Shown: piece by piece, positions 1-8,197 of the stretch
How positions within the stretch are numbered: position 1 is the stretch's first letter
Layout: each line of letters opens with the position of its first letter
Assembly: GCA_028694055.1 (NCBI GenBank)
Contig: JAQUUA010000002.1
Coordinates: 1 to 41,196 of the forward strand
Direction of reading: 5' to 3'
Source of the DNA: Candidatus Methanomethylophilaceae archaeon
GTDB taxonomy: Archaea > Thermoplasmatota > Thermoplasmata > Methanomassiliicoccales > Methanomethylophilaceae
Length of the DNA: 41,196 bases
Position numbers and translations under genes: made by a program
Notes under the pieces: model-generated
The model's database searches: none
Told to the model about the DNA's origin: nothing
Seen by the model: the letters and a program-made list of their open reading frames with translations, nothing else

Positions 1-668
1 CTCAGGACGCCATAGTGCGGGAGGAGAGGGTGGCCGCACCCTATGATGAGCGCAAGGTCATCGACAACATACTCCCTGGAGGCCAAGAGCTGATCAAGGC
101 CCATCTGGAGCACCTGCTGCACCATGGTGAGACCGTCTGGTACCAGGAGGCCTTGGATTATCTGCAGGAGAAGGGCGTGGAGGTTCCGGAGCACGACAAG
201 GGCCACGACAAGGGGGATTCCTGCGTGAGCCCGGAGTGCGACTGCCACAAGCAGCCCCCGCTGATGGTGCAGAACGCCCCCTCCGCCGGGATGCAGTGGC
301 CCATCCAGCTGCGTCTCATAAACCCCCGCCCCCCCTTCCTGAAGGGCAAGGAGCTGCTGCTCACCGCCAACTGTGCCGGTTACGTCTGCGACGAGCCAGG
401 GGGAGGCTGGAGGGGCGGATCGGCCTTCGCCACCGCCTGCACCAAGGTGGATGACGACCCCTCGGAGTATGTGGACCGTCTGCGGGCCATGATCGAGGAG
501 GGCGGGGTGAAGTCCATCAAGGTCATGACCATGGACGTCCCCTGCTGTATGGGCCTCTTGAACGTGGCCAAGATGGCCGTGGAGGCCTCCAACGTCAAGG
601 TGCCCATCAAGCATGCGGTGGTGGACCGGGACGGCCGGGTGGGCAAGTCCGTGGACATCCGCAGCTAA
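1..668 (+). CDS. 4Fe-4S ferredoxin-like protein, C-terminal part (5' truncated)
   Basis: The reading frame is open to the left edge (frame begins at base 3), so the gene starts outside the window and only about 221 residues are visible. The visible part matches my memory of the C-terminal region of a ferredoxin-like protein widespread in anaerobes. It contains an AAPYDERKV segment that normally follows two N-terminal 4Fe-4S motifs, then a helical AHLEHLLHHGE stretch. Next come a Cys-rich linker (CVSPECDC), a QWPIQLRLINP segment, and a final alpha/beta domain with DVPCCMGLL. The 4Fe-4S clusters themselves would lie upstream, outside the window. The molecular role of the family is not established to my knowledge; electron transfer is the likely theme. 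It ends 7 bp before the convergent MFS gene. Confidence 0.75.
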   Translation, partial: QDAIVREERVAAPYDERKVIDNILPGGQELIKAHLEHLLHHGETVWYQEALDYLQEKGVEVPEHDKGHDKGDSCVSPECDCHKQPPLMVQNAPSAGMQWPIQLRLINPRPPFLKGKELLLTANCAGYVCDEPGGGWRGGSAFATACTKVDDDPSEYVDRLRAMIEEGGVKSIKVMTMDVPCCMGLLNVAKMAVEASNVKVPIKHAVVDRDGRVGKSVDIRS

Positions 669-675
669 ACACCTT

Positions 676-2160
676 TTATCCTCTTTTTCTTATCATCGCC
701 ACCAGGGACAGGCTGAGCAGGAGCAGGGCGGCGTTCACGTATATGGAGAGCGTCCAGTCTCCGGTGAGGTCCCGCAGGGTCCCGGCCATCACCGGTGACA
801 ACACAGCGCCGACCTCCGCCACCAGGTTCCACATCCCGAAGGCCTGGGCCATCATCTCCGGCGGTGCCAGGTCGGCGGTCATGGTCATGTGAACGGTCTG
901 CATGCCGGCGAAGGGCACGCCCATCATGAACAGCAGGCCGCCCAGGACCGTCACGTCATGGCCTCCGATGGAGATGTAGAAACCCAAGGCCGCCACCAGC
1001 ACCGCGACCAGTCCACACAGGGCCAGATACGGCCATTTCCCGCCCCCATTGGACCGGGCACGGTCCGCTATGAACCCCCCCAGGGGATAACCTATGGCGT
1101 TGGCCACGCAGAACAAGGCGGCATACACCGCCGCCCCGGACAAGCCCACCGAGGCGGCCTCTGACACCACCAGCAGGCTCCAGAAGGCGAAGAACCACAA
1201 GGTGTAGAGAATGGGTATCGCCGACAGGTACATCAGGACCAGGTTGCGGTCGTGCAGCACCGGGGCGGAGCTTTTCCCCAGCATCATGTAGATTATGAGG
1301 ATGAGGCCCAAGGCGGCCAAGGTCACCAGGACGGCCTGTGCCCATCCGGACAATCCCATCTCCACCGTGGCGATGTAAGTGGCCATGATGACGGCCAGGA
1401 AAACGGCGGAATAGGCCAGCAGCCGTTTGGCCGCCGGAACGATACGTCCTTTCTCGGTGTCCACGTATCTCCAGACCCCATAGGCCACCAGCAAGGTGGG
1501 GATCGCCAGCAAGAAGAACGGCACAGGCCAGGCCCTCTCCGCCCCCCAGATCCCCGCCGCCCATTCCAGCACGAAGGGCGTCCCGATGGTGGCCAGTGTC
1601 AATCCCAATGAAAGGCCGACGAACACCACGCCCATGCCCATGCCCCTCTTCTCTGGCGGGGTGACGGCATGGATGAGGGCGCGGTCGTTGGAGTAGTACG
1701 CCCCTTCCCCCAGGCCGGTAAGCACTCGGGCAGCCACAAAGACCGTGAGGCTGGAGGCCAGAACGGTGAGGAAGGTGGCCACTCCGGACCAGACGGCGCT
1801 GATGACCACCAAGGGCTTCCTGCCGTATTTGTCGCCCAGATAGCCGGCCGGGAACTGGGTGAGCATGTAACCGGCGAAGAACATCCCGCCGATGACCCCT
1901 CCCAAGGCATGCGGCATGGGGGCCCCGGCCATGAAGGAGACCTCGTTCTCGATCATCCAGGAGACCACGGGTCCAGTCACGGCCCGGTCCAGATAAAGCA
2001 TCGTCCAGGTCAGGAAAAGCCACAGCCACACGCGGCGATGACGGTTCCAGAATCCTTGTGGGGAGCTCGGCAGGTCCACATTCAACACGGCCACCTCTGT
2101 GGCCGTTTCCTGGATTGGGGGGCTGGGAACGGAGAAACAATGCCCATCATCGCATGCCAT
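676..2160 (-). CDS. MFS transporter
   Basis: This 494-residue major facilitator superfamily permease sits in the cytoplasmic membrane. After a roughly 40-residue hydrophilic leader there are about 12 hydrophobic segments. The MFS signature between TM2 and TM3 is visible as GYLGDKYGRKPLVV (near residues 105-120), and an acidic/basic pattern GLGEGAYYSNDRA follows in TM4. The second half has the matching loop GGFIADRARSNGGG. The substrate cannot be inferred; the general look is that of the anion/sugar-phosphate or oxalate-like MFS groups. The start at 2160 has no good ribosome site, and a GTG further in is possible. It is convergent with the 4Fe-4S gene and divergent from the B12-binding sensor gene. 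Confidence 0.85.
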   Translation of the reverse strand: MACDDGHCFSVPSPPIQETATEVAVLNVDLPSSPQGFWNRHRRVWLWLFLTWTMLYLDRAVTGPVVSWMIENEVSFMAGAPMPHALGGVIGGMFFAGYMLTQFPAGYLGDKYGRKPLVVISAVWSGVATFLTVLASSLTVFVAARVLTGLGEGAYYSNDRALIHAVTPPEKRGMGMGVVFVGLSLGLTLATIGTPFVLEWAAGIWGAERAWPVPFFLLAIPTLLVAYGVWRYVDTEKGRIVPAAKRLLAYSAVFLAVIMATYIATVEMGLSGWAQAVLVTLAALGLILIIYMMLGKSSAPVLHDRNLVLMYLSAIPILYTLWFFAFWSLLVVSEAASVGLSGAAVYAALFCVANAIGYPLGGFIADRARSNGGGKWPYLALCGLVAVLVAALGFYISIGGHDVTVLGGLLFMMGVPFAGMQTVHMTMTADLAPPEMMAQAFGMWNLVAEVGAVLSPVMAGTLRDLTGDWTLSIYVNAALLLLSLSLVAMIRKRG

Positions 2161-2305
2161 ACGTGGTTGATAAAATTTGTCGCCCCCGCTCTGTCATCAG
2201 GCCTTCGGGCATGGCATGGTGGTCAAAGAAGCATCATCTGCTTCCAGCATCTCTTCGTGGAACGGCATATGATTAAGTATGCTCCAGGCCATGTTTACGA
2301 TTCAT

Positions 2306-3376
2306 ATGTCAGAAGAGGTTATGTCCAACGCCTCCAAGGATGCGAGCCCCCCATCGGAGAGCTGGTCCCTGGAAGGCCTGCAGGACCCGGTGTTCGAGCT
2401 CTACCGGGTGCGTTTCCCCCAGGTCATGGCCGCGTACGGTGATTACGAGGTGGAGAAGACCAAGCAGGACATCGTCTATCACCTCCAGTTCTTGGAGGAG
2501 TCCGTTTGGGCCCAGGACCCTGCCTTGTTCATTGATTATGTGGTCTGGGCCAGGGTGTTGTTCAAAGGATTGGGCATACCCATGTCATGGCTCCAGGACA
2601 GCCTCCTCTGCATCCGTGATGCCCTGGGAGACTCGCCATCCGACGGGATGGCCAAGGAGCACATCGGGAAAGCCTTGATGGAGCTGCAGAAGGAGGACGC
2701 CGATGCGTCGTTGTTGAAGGTATCCTCCAGCTACCACAAGGAGATGAAGGAGTACTCGGACCGTCTGGTGGAAGGACGACGTCAGGAAGCCCGTCAAGTG
2801 GTCATGCGCATGGTCGATTCAGGCGTGAGCATCAAGGAGATCTACATGCAGGTTTTCCAGCCCGCCATGTATTGGATCGGTTGGCTCTGGCAGAACAAGA
2901 GGGTCTCCGTGGCCCAGGAGCATTACGCCACCGCCGCCACGAACCTCATCATGGCCGAGCTCTATTCCCGGGTGGCCGAATCCCCCCGCATAGGCCGTTC
3001 CCTGGTGGCCACATCCGTCTCCGGAGAGCTGCACGAGATGGGCATACGCATGGTGGCGGACATCTTCGAGATGGAGGGATGGGACACCTACTTCCTAGGG
3101 GCCAGCACTCCCAAGGACAGCGTGCTGGAGATGGTCAAGGCCCATGAGGCGGACGTCCTGGCGGTTTCCGCCACCATGACATTCCACATACTGAAGGTGA
3201 AGGAGCTCATATCCCATGTCCGCGTTGCCATGGGCGACAAGGCTCCCAAGATCATCGTGGGCGGCTACCCGTTCAAGATATCAGAGGGCCTGTGGAAGTC
3301 CGTGGGAGCAGACGGCTTCTCCGAGGACGCCGAGGCGGCAGTGGCCCTGGCCAACAAATTGGTCGAACAAAGGTGA
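2306..3376 (+). CDS. Cobalamin-binding sensor protein, CarH/LitR-like B12 photoreceptor module
   Basis: The protein has about 356 residues. An N-terminal helical domain (about 20-130) resembles those of bacterial cobalamin-binding regulators. A B12-binding-2 four-helix cap follows (about 150-225), then a Rossmann B12-binding domain (about 230-356). Counting from base 2306, the cap contains W195, nine residues, then E205-H206: exactly the W-x9-E-H signature known from adenosylcobalamin photoreceptors of the CarH/LitR family. The Rossmann domain has SGELHEMGIRMVAD, in which H243 is the expected lower axial ligand, and a distal GWDTYFLGAS loop. No DNA-binding domain is present, so it cannot act like CarH. 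A histidine kinase starts a few bases after its stop, suggesting a signalling pair. In-frame starts also exist at 2279, 2291 and 2321. I chose 2306 because a TATA-like stretch (about 2268-2279) would give a near-leaderless message there. Confidence 0.82.
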   Translation: MSEEVMSNASKDASPPSESWSLEGLQDPVFELYRVRFPQVMAAYGDYEVEKTKQDIVYHLQFLEESVWAQDPALFIDYVVWARVLFKGLGIPMSWLQDSLLCIRDALGDSPSDGMAKEHIGKALMELQKEDADASLLKVSSSYHKEMKEYSDRLVEGRRQEARQVVMRMVDSGVSIKEIYMQVFQPAMYWIGWLWQNKRVSVAQEHYATAATNLIMAELYSRVAESPRIGRSLVATSVSGELHEMGIRMVADIFEMEGWDTYFLGASTPKDSVLEMVKAHEADVLAVSATMTFHILKVKELISHVRVAMGDKAPKIIVGGYPFKISEGLWKSVGADGFSEDAEAAVALANKLVEQR

Positions 3377-3386
3377 TAGGTTGAAC

Positions 3387-4841
3387 ATGATCATCCAGAC
3401 CAGCCAAGACGGTACGATTGTCCGTTCCTGCGATGAGCAGGGGGCAGGCCTGGGCATAGAAGGCCGTTCCTTATGGGACATAATATCGATAGAGCAGATG
3501 GCAGGTCTGCAGGACTTCTTGGATGACCCCGCCTTCGGCTCCCTGTCATATCGAGAGAAGACCTTCGTGAATATCCCTGGGAAGGGGTCCTCCTTCTTGG
3601 TATCCATGATGAAAGGGAATGAGGGAGGGCTCACCGTGCTCTTGGACCAGGACCGGGCAGGACAGGCTCAGTCTCTGGCCGTGCACTTCCAGAAGGAAGG
3701 GCCAACCCGTCCGGAGGATTCCCAGATATATGAAGATCTAACCCGCATCACCAACGAGATGATGTCCATGCAGAGGCAGCTGGAGAACGCCAACCGGGAG
3801 CTGGCCTACCAGAAGGAGCGCATCCGGGTGACCATGGACAGCATCGGAGAGGGCGTGGTGTCCACCGACAAGTCCGGAAACGTGCAGTACATCAACGACC
3901 AAGGGCAAATCCTCTTGGGTCTGCAGACCTCCTGCATCGGCAAGCCGGTTCATGACGTCATACCTGGTATCCTGCATGAGGAAGAGAGCCTGGAAGGACT
4001 GATCGGAATGGCGATGGAGGACGCAGGCCAACCCATCAGGTTGCTGGACGTCACCCTCTGTTGCGACCAGCCCCCCTGCCCGGTCCTAGACATAACACTG
4101 TCGGCCATAAAGGACCGCTCCGGGGATGTGGCCGGTGGCGTGGTGGTGTTCTTCAAGGACGTATCGGAGAAGAAGAGGGCGCAGGAGGCCCTCTCCAACG
4201 CCAACCGCAAGCTAAACCTCCTGTCCAGCATCACCCGGCACGACCTCCTCAACACCCTCACGGTGCTGAACGGGTACTTGGAGCTGGCACACTCCTCGTC
4301 CATAGATGAAGTAACAAAGAGATACCTGGACAAGATGGTCCTGTCTTCAGAGAGGATGCTGGCCCAGATATCCGCCACCCGTGACTACCAGGAGGTGGGT
4401 GTCAAGGAAGCCGTCTGGGTGGACCTACCGTCAGTAATCCGGCAGGCCTCATCCCAACTGGACCTCGGCTCGATAAGCATGGATATGCAGTTGCCCGAAC
4501 AGCTACGGATATTCGCCGACCCCATGGTGAACAAGGTCTTCTACAACCTGATGGAGAACACCCTGCGCCACGGCAAGGGCGTGAGCACCATGAGCTTCCG
4601 CATCGAGCTTGAGAACAACCATCTGGAGCTGGTGTACAGCGATGACGGCGTCGGCGTGGAGGAGGAGTACAAGGAGAAGATATTCCGGAGGGAGCATTAC
4701 AGCAACACCGGTTTCGGGCTCTTCCTGTCCCGGGAGATCCTGGGCATCACCGGTATGACCATACGGGAGGATGGTGTGCCCGGCCAAGGGGCCCGCTTCC
4801 GCATACGGGTGCCTCCAGGCTCGTACAGGGGACTGGACTGA
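3387..4841 (+). CDS. PAS-domain sensor histidine kinase, partner of the B12-binding protein
   Basis: This is a cytoplasmic histidine kinase of about 484 residues with no membrane segment. The N-terminal 110 residues look like a degenerate PAS fold. A coiled-coil linker (MQRQLENANRELAYQKERI) follows, then a clear PAS domain (MDSIGEGVVSTDKSGNVQYI) and a PAC end (VVVFFKDVSEKKRA). The phospho-acceptor box is ITRHDLLNTL, the RHDxxN form common in methanogen kinases. The ATPase domain shows an N box (NLMENTLRHG), a G1 box (DDGVGVEE) and a G2 box (NTGFGLFLSREI). A ribosome site, AAAGGTGA (3369-3376), overlaps the stop of the upstream gene. ATG at 3387 or TTG at 3381 could be used. No receiver domain or response regulator is nearby. 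Confidence 0.88.
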   Translation: MIIQTSQDGTIVRSCDEQGAGLGIEGRSLWDIISIEQMAGLQDFLDDPAFGSLSYREKTFVNIPGKGSSFLVSMMKGNEGGLTVLLDQDRAGQAQSLAVHFQKEGPTRPEDSQIYEDLTRITNEMMSMQRQLENANRELAYQKERIRVTMDSIGEGVVSTDKSGNVQYINDQGQILLGLQTSCIGKPVHDVIPGILHEEESLEGLIGMAMEDAGQPIRLLDVTLCCDQPPCPVLDITLSAIKDRSGDVAGGVVVFFKDVSEKKRAQEALSNANRKLNLLSSITRHDLLNTLTVLNGYLELAHSSSIDEVTKRYLDKMVLSSERMLAQISATRDYQEVGVKEAVWVDLPSVIRQASSQLDLGSISMDMQLPEQLRIFADPMVNKVFYNLMENTLRHGKGVSTMSFRIELENNHLELVYSDDGVGVEEEYKEKIFRREHYSNTGFGLFLSREILGITGMTIREDGVPGQGARFRIRVPPGSYRGLD

Positions 4842-4889
4842 GCTGGCCTGCAAAGTATTTTACCCTCACCCAACGCTCTGTAATGACGA

Positions 4890-6398
4890 ATGGCGACGTC
4901 CGAAGAAGAATTCCTGAACGAGCTGACGCCGGATGAGGCGCAGGCCATATTGCAGGCCAGCATGTCCATACTCCGGCAGGAATCCTTCCCGGTGGTGGCC
5001 AAGAACGTATTCCAGGGCCTCAAGGAACAGATCGGGGCCAAGGCGGGATATGTGGCCCTCCTCTCCGATGACGGCATGGAGAACGAGATTGTTTATCTGG
5101 ACCCCGGCCATTATGACTGCCGGGTGGACGAGTCCCTTCCCATGCCCATCCGGGGGTTCCGGGCCGTGGTCTACGAATCTGGACGGGCGCAGTACTGCAA
5201 CGACTTCGACCACACGGAATACAAAGGCCTCATGCCGGACGGGCACGTCCGTCTCCGGAACGTCATGTTCACCCCTCTCATCCTGGAAGGCAAGGCCCGA
5301 GGGCTGTTGGGGCTCTCCAACAAGGAGGGGGACTTCACGGACCGCGACGCCATGTTGGCGGAGCACTTCGGTAGGCTGGCTTCTCTGGCGCTGTACAATT
5401 CCTTCAAGAACAGCGAGCTGGAGGCCAGCGAGACCCGGTGCCGTCATCTGATAGAAGGGGCCTTCGATGCCATGGTCTCCATCGACCAGGATGGGAAGGT
5501 CATCTTCTTCAACGATGCCTTCCGGAGGCTGTTGCGCCTCTCGGACGGGGAGATGCTGGGAAAGGGCATCGACGATTTGCTGAAAGCGACCGAGAGGCCC
5601 GAAGCGGAAGGCATCCACAAGGTCAAGGCCGCCCTGCCGGACGGGAGGCAGGCCTCCCTGGAGGTATCAGTCTCCAAAACTATCATGGGAGGCGAGGACG
5701 TGCAGGTGCTGGTCATAAGGGACGTGACCAAGAGCGAGGCCCTGGAGAGGAGGATGCGGCTCGTGGACCGGAAGATGGAGCTCATGGGCAAGGTCACCCG
5801 TCACGATGTGCTCAACCACATCATGGTGGTGCAGGGCTTCCTGGAGCTCTCCCACGATAGCGGGCAACCCCTGTCCGAGAGGTATTTCGAACGCATCAAC
5901 GAGGCCTTGGAGAGGATGAAGAGCCTGTATTCCCTGCAAAGGGAGTTCGAGACCCTGGGGACCGCTGCGGCGGAATGGGTGGACTTAGAGGAGAGCATGG
6001 GGCGGGCCCGTTCGCTCTTGGCTCAGGACAGCAGCGGGGTGGAGTTCCGTATCGGTGTGCAAGGGATGGTCTGGGCCGATCCGTTGTTCGACAAGGTCCT
6101 CTACAACCTGGTGCAGAACTCCCTGCAGCATGGGGAGAAAGTCTCGTTCATCGGCATCGAGGCCGTAACGAACGGCAACGAGGTGCTCATCGACGTGTAC
6201 GATGACGGCGTGGGCGTGCCAGAGGCGGACAAGAGGTCCATATTCAGCTTGGGTTTCGGGAAGAACACCGGTCAAGGGCTGTTCCTGGTGAAGGAGATCC
6301 TGGACACCTATGGCATGAGCGTGGAGGAGGCGGGGTCACCGGGAGAGGGGGCGCGCTTCCGCATCCACGTGCCTATCGGCAGCTGGCGTCTCTCATAG
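4890..6398 (+). CDS. GAF-PAS sensor histidine kinase
   Basis: This 502-residue cytoplasmic kinase is paralogous to its upstream neighbour in the C-terminal half. Domains in order are an N-terminal helix, a GAF domain (about residues 20-175, ending in GLLGLSNKEGDFTDRDAM and LASLALYNS), a PAS domain (about 190-295, FDAMVSIDQDGKVIFFNDAF), the acceptor box VTRHDVLNHI, an N box (NLVQNSLQHG), a G1 box (DDGVGVPE) and a G2 box (NTGQGLFLVKEI). The input ligand is unknown. A TATA-like AAGTATTTTACC (about 4852-4863) lies some 30 bases before the ATG and no ribosome site is evident. It may therefore have its own leaderless transcript as well as read-through from the upstream kinase. It ends 4 bp from the convergent symporter gene. 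Confidence 0.88.
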   Translation: MATSEEEFLNELTPDEAQAILQASMSILRQESFPVVAKNVFQGLKEQIGAKAGYVALLSDDGMENEIVYLDPGHYDCRVDESLPMPIRGFRAVVYESGRAQYCNDFDHTEYKGLMPDGHVRLRNVMFTPLILEGKARGLLGLSNKEGDFTDRDAMLAEHFGRLASLALYNSFKNSELEASETRCRHLIEGAFDAMVSIDQDGKVIFFNDAFRRLLRLSDGEMLGKGIDDLLKATERPEAEGIHKVKAALPDGRQASLEVSVSKTIMGGEDVQVLVIRDVTKSEALERRMRLVDRKMELMGKVTRHDVLNHIMVVQGFLELSHDSGQPLSERYFERINEALERMKSLYSLQREFETLGTAAAEWVDLEESMGRARSLLAQDSSGVEFRIGVQGMVWADPLFDKVLYNLVQNSLQHGEKVSFIGIEAVTNGNEVLIDVYDDGVGVPEADKRSIFSLGFGKNTGQGLFLVKEILDTYGMSVEEAGSPGEGARFRIHVPIGSWRLS

Positions 6399-6402
6399 GA
6401 CA

Positions 6403-7683
6403 TCATATCGGTAAGAGGGTGAACAACAGCACCGTAGCCAATACCACCGGCACTATGTATTTCACCAATGGGAGGACGAAGCGGCGGCAGCCGCAGCTTA
6501 TCTCGTCCTCCAGGAACTGCCGGTCCACGTACCATGAGAACATCAGGGCGGTGAGCAGGGCGGCCAGGAGTATGCCCACGGTTCCGAATGCATGGTCCAG
6601 GATGTCCAGCACCCTTTCTCCCATTATGCGGAGGTCCAAGGCGGAGTAGCTGAGGGCGGCGGCCATCCCCACCACGGTGACCAGGCCGCCCACCAGGAGG
6701 GAGGACCGTACCCTGTCCAGCGACAGGTTGTTCATCACCGAGGCCACGTTCACCTCCATCATGGACACCGAGGATGTCAGGGCGGCGGTGAACAGGAGGG
6801 CGAAGAACAGGAAAGCCAGCAGCTCGCCCAGGAGCATCCCGTCGAAAGCCGCCGGAAGAGTGACGAAGGCCAGCTCCGCCCCCACCGTGGGCTCCAACCC
6901 GTTGGTGAAGACCACCGCGAAGATGATGGTACCCGCGATTATGGCCACGGAGACGTCGGCGATGCAGACCGCTATGGCGGAGCGGGTGATGTTCACATCC
7001 TTGCCCATGTAGCTGGAGTAGGTGATTATGAGGCCATACCCCACAGACAGGGAGAAGAAGGCTTGGCCGAAGGCAGCGGTCCAGAGCCCGGCCTCCGACA
7101 TCTTGGAGAAGTCCGGTGTGAATAGGTACTCCAATCCCTGCATGAACCCCGTGGTCTGCACGGAATAGACCAGAAGGATGGCCAATATCACGAAGGTCAA
7201 AGGGACCAAGGCATTGCTCATCCTCTCGATACCGGACCGCACACCCTTTGAGACGATGAGGGAGGTTATGGCCAGAGTCACCAGGAAGAACAGGACCGGC
7301 AGATAGCCGGCAGTCAGGTCTGGGAAGCTAAGGTCCATGGCTCCCGTGGAGGACACCAAGAAGGCCAGCGTCCATCCGGTTATCACCAGGTATACGCCGG
7401 TGATCATGACCATCACCAGGAATATGAACCAGCCCACCCAGGCGTAACGTTCCCGGAGACTGCGGAACGATGACACCACGTCCTTCTCCAGATGACGTCC
7501 GACCGCCATCTCCACAACCATCAAGGGGAAGGCCAGGAAGATCACTGCCAGGATGAACGGCAGAAGATAAGCCCCTCCCCCGTTCAGGCCGGCTATGGCT
7601 GAGAATCTCCAGATGTTGCCCAGCCCCACCGCGGAGCCGATGGTGGCTATAATGAAAACCCGGCTGGAAGACCATTTCTCCAT
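6403..7683 (-). CDS. Sodium-dependent neurotransmitter:sodium symporter (NSS) family transporter
   Basis: This is a LeuT-fold symporter of about 426 residues that would import an amino acid or similar amine with Na+. The diagnostic NSS first membrane segment is present at the N terminus (IGSAVGLGNIWRF), followed by NGGGAYLLPF in TM2. About 11-12 membrane helices follow, including TM6-like FFSLSVGYGLIITYSSY and TM8-like LFFALLFTAALTSSVSMME. These are standard LeuT substrate and sodium sites. The frame is open further upstream. I chose 7683 because the opposite-strand purine run GAGGAGGAGGG lies just 5' of it with proper spacing; 7689 is an alternative. The substrate cannot be read from the sequence. 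It is divergent from msrB. Confidence 0.88.
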   Translation of the reverse strand: MEKWSSSRVFIIATIGSAVGLGNIWRFSAIAGLNGGGAYLLPFILAVIFLAFPLMVVEMAVGRHLEKDVVSSFRSLRERYAWVGWFIFLVMVMITGVYLVITGWTLAFLVSSTGAMDLSFPDLTAGYLPVLFFLVTLAITSLIVSKGVRSGIERMSNALVPLTFVILAILLVYSVQTTGFMQGLEYLFTPDFSKMSEAGLWTAAFGQAFFSLSVGYGLIITYSSYMGKDVNITRSAIAVCIADVSVAIIAGTIIFAVVFTNGLEPTVGAELAFVTLPAAFDGMLLGELLAFLFFALLFTAALTSSVSMMEVNVASVMNNLSLDRVRSSLLVGGLVTVVGMAAALSYSALDLRIMGERVLDILDHAFGTVGILLAALLTALMFSWYVDRQFLEDEISCGCRRFVLPLVKYIVPVVLATVLLFTLLPI

Positions 7684-7735
7684 GTCCATCCCTCCTCCTC
7701 GCCTGCGATGTCCTGCCATTGATGGTGCCCGTAAC

Positions 7736-7749
7736 GGAAATAAGTTTCC
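7736..7749. promoter_or_regulatory. GGAA-N6-TTCC inverted motif between symporter and msrB
   Basis: GGAAATAAGTTTCC has 5-bp inverted arms. It fits the GGAA-N6-TTCC pattern reported for the nitrogen repressor NrpR of methanogens. It lies in the divergent intergenic region. This is a single short match, so it may be chance, and the amt-glnK promoter in this window lacks such a site. Confidence 0.25.
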
Positions 7750-7788
7750 CGTGGCGGGCATAGGATAATCAATCGATCCATCCATCAT

Positions 7789-8193
7789 ATGCACATGAGC
7801 ACCGAGGAAAGATTGCCGGAGACCGAGGAGGAGTGGTCGAGGAAACTGTCCAAGGAGGCCTTCCTGGTCCTTCGCCGTCGAGGGACGGAGGCGCCGTTCA
7901 CCGGTGAGTACCACCGGCATAAAGGCGATGGCATCTACCTATGCGCCGGTTGTGGGGCGCACCTCTTCGATTCCGAGCGCAAGTTCGATTCCGGAACCGG
8001 GTGGCCCAGTTTCGATTCCGCCCTTTCCGGCAAGGTGGAGGAGGAGGTCGACCGCAGCCATGGAATGAAGCGCACGGAGGTGCACTGCTCCCGTTGCGGC
8101 GGCCATCTCGGCCATGTGTTCCCTGACGGGCCCACACCCAGCGGCCAACGTTACTGCATCAACTCCGTTTCCCTGCGGTTCCAGGAACGTTGA
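7789..8193 (+). CDS. msrB: Peptide-methionine (R)-S-oxide reductase
   Basis: This 134-residue cytoplasmic enzyme reduces the R epimer of methionine sulfoxide in proteins. All MsrB hallmarks are seen. The structural zinc site has Cys pairs C52/C55 (LCAGCG) and C100/C103 (HCSRCGG). SGTGWPSF forms part of the active site. HLGHVFPDGP is present, and the catalytic C123 sits in RYCINSVSL. The resolving cysteine seen in many homologues is not obvious in the usual position, so recycling may use another thiol. ATG at 7789 or at 7795 could be the start. Oxidant-defence genes recur at 11.5-12.6 kb. Confidence 0.96.
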   Translation: MHMSTEERLPETEEEWSRKLSKEAFLVLRRRGTEAPFTGEYHRHKGDGIYLCAGCGAHLFDSERKFDSGTGWPSFDSALSGKVEEEVDRSHGMKRTEVHCSRCGGHLGHVFPDGPTPSGQRYCINSVSLRFQER

Positions 8194-8197
8194 CGTC

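Noticed and set aside
956-2140. A 394-residue alternative minus-strand frame within the MFS gene.
   Set aside because: It is Gly/Arg/His-rich with no hydrophobic periodicity, and the other frame is a clear 12-helix transporter.
3216-3386. An N-terminal extension of the kinase gene reaching back into the B12-binding gene.
   Set aside because: It would overlap a well-supported gene by 160 bp and its residues are Arg/Ser/Trp-rich out-of-frame sequence. A ribosome site sits right before 3381/3387.
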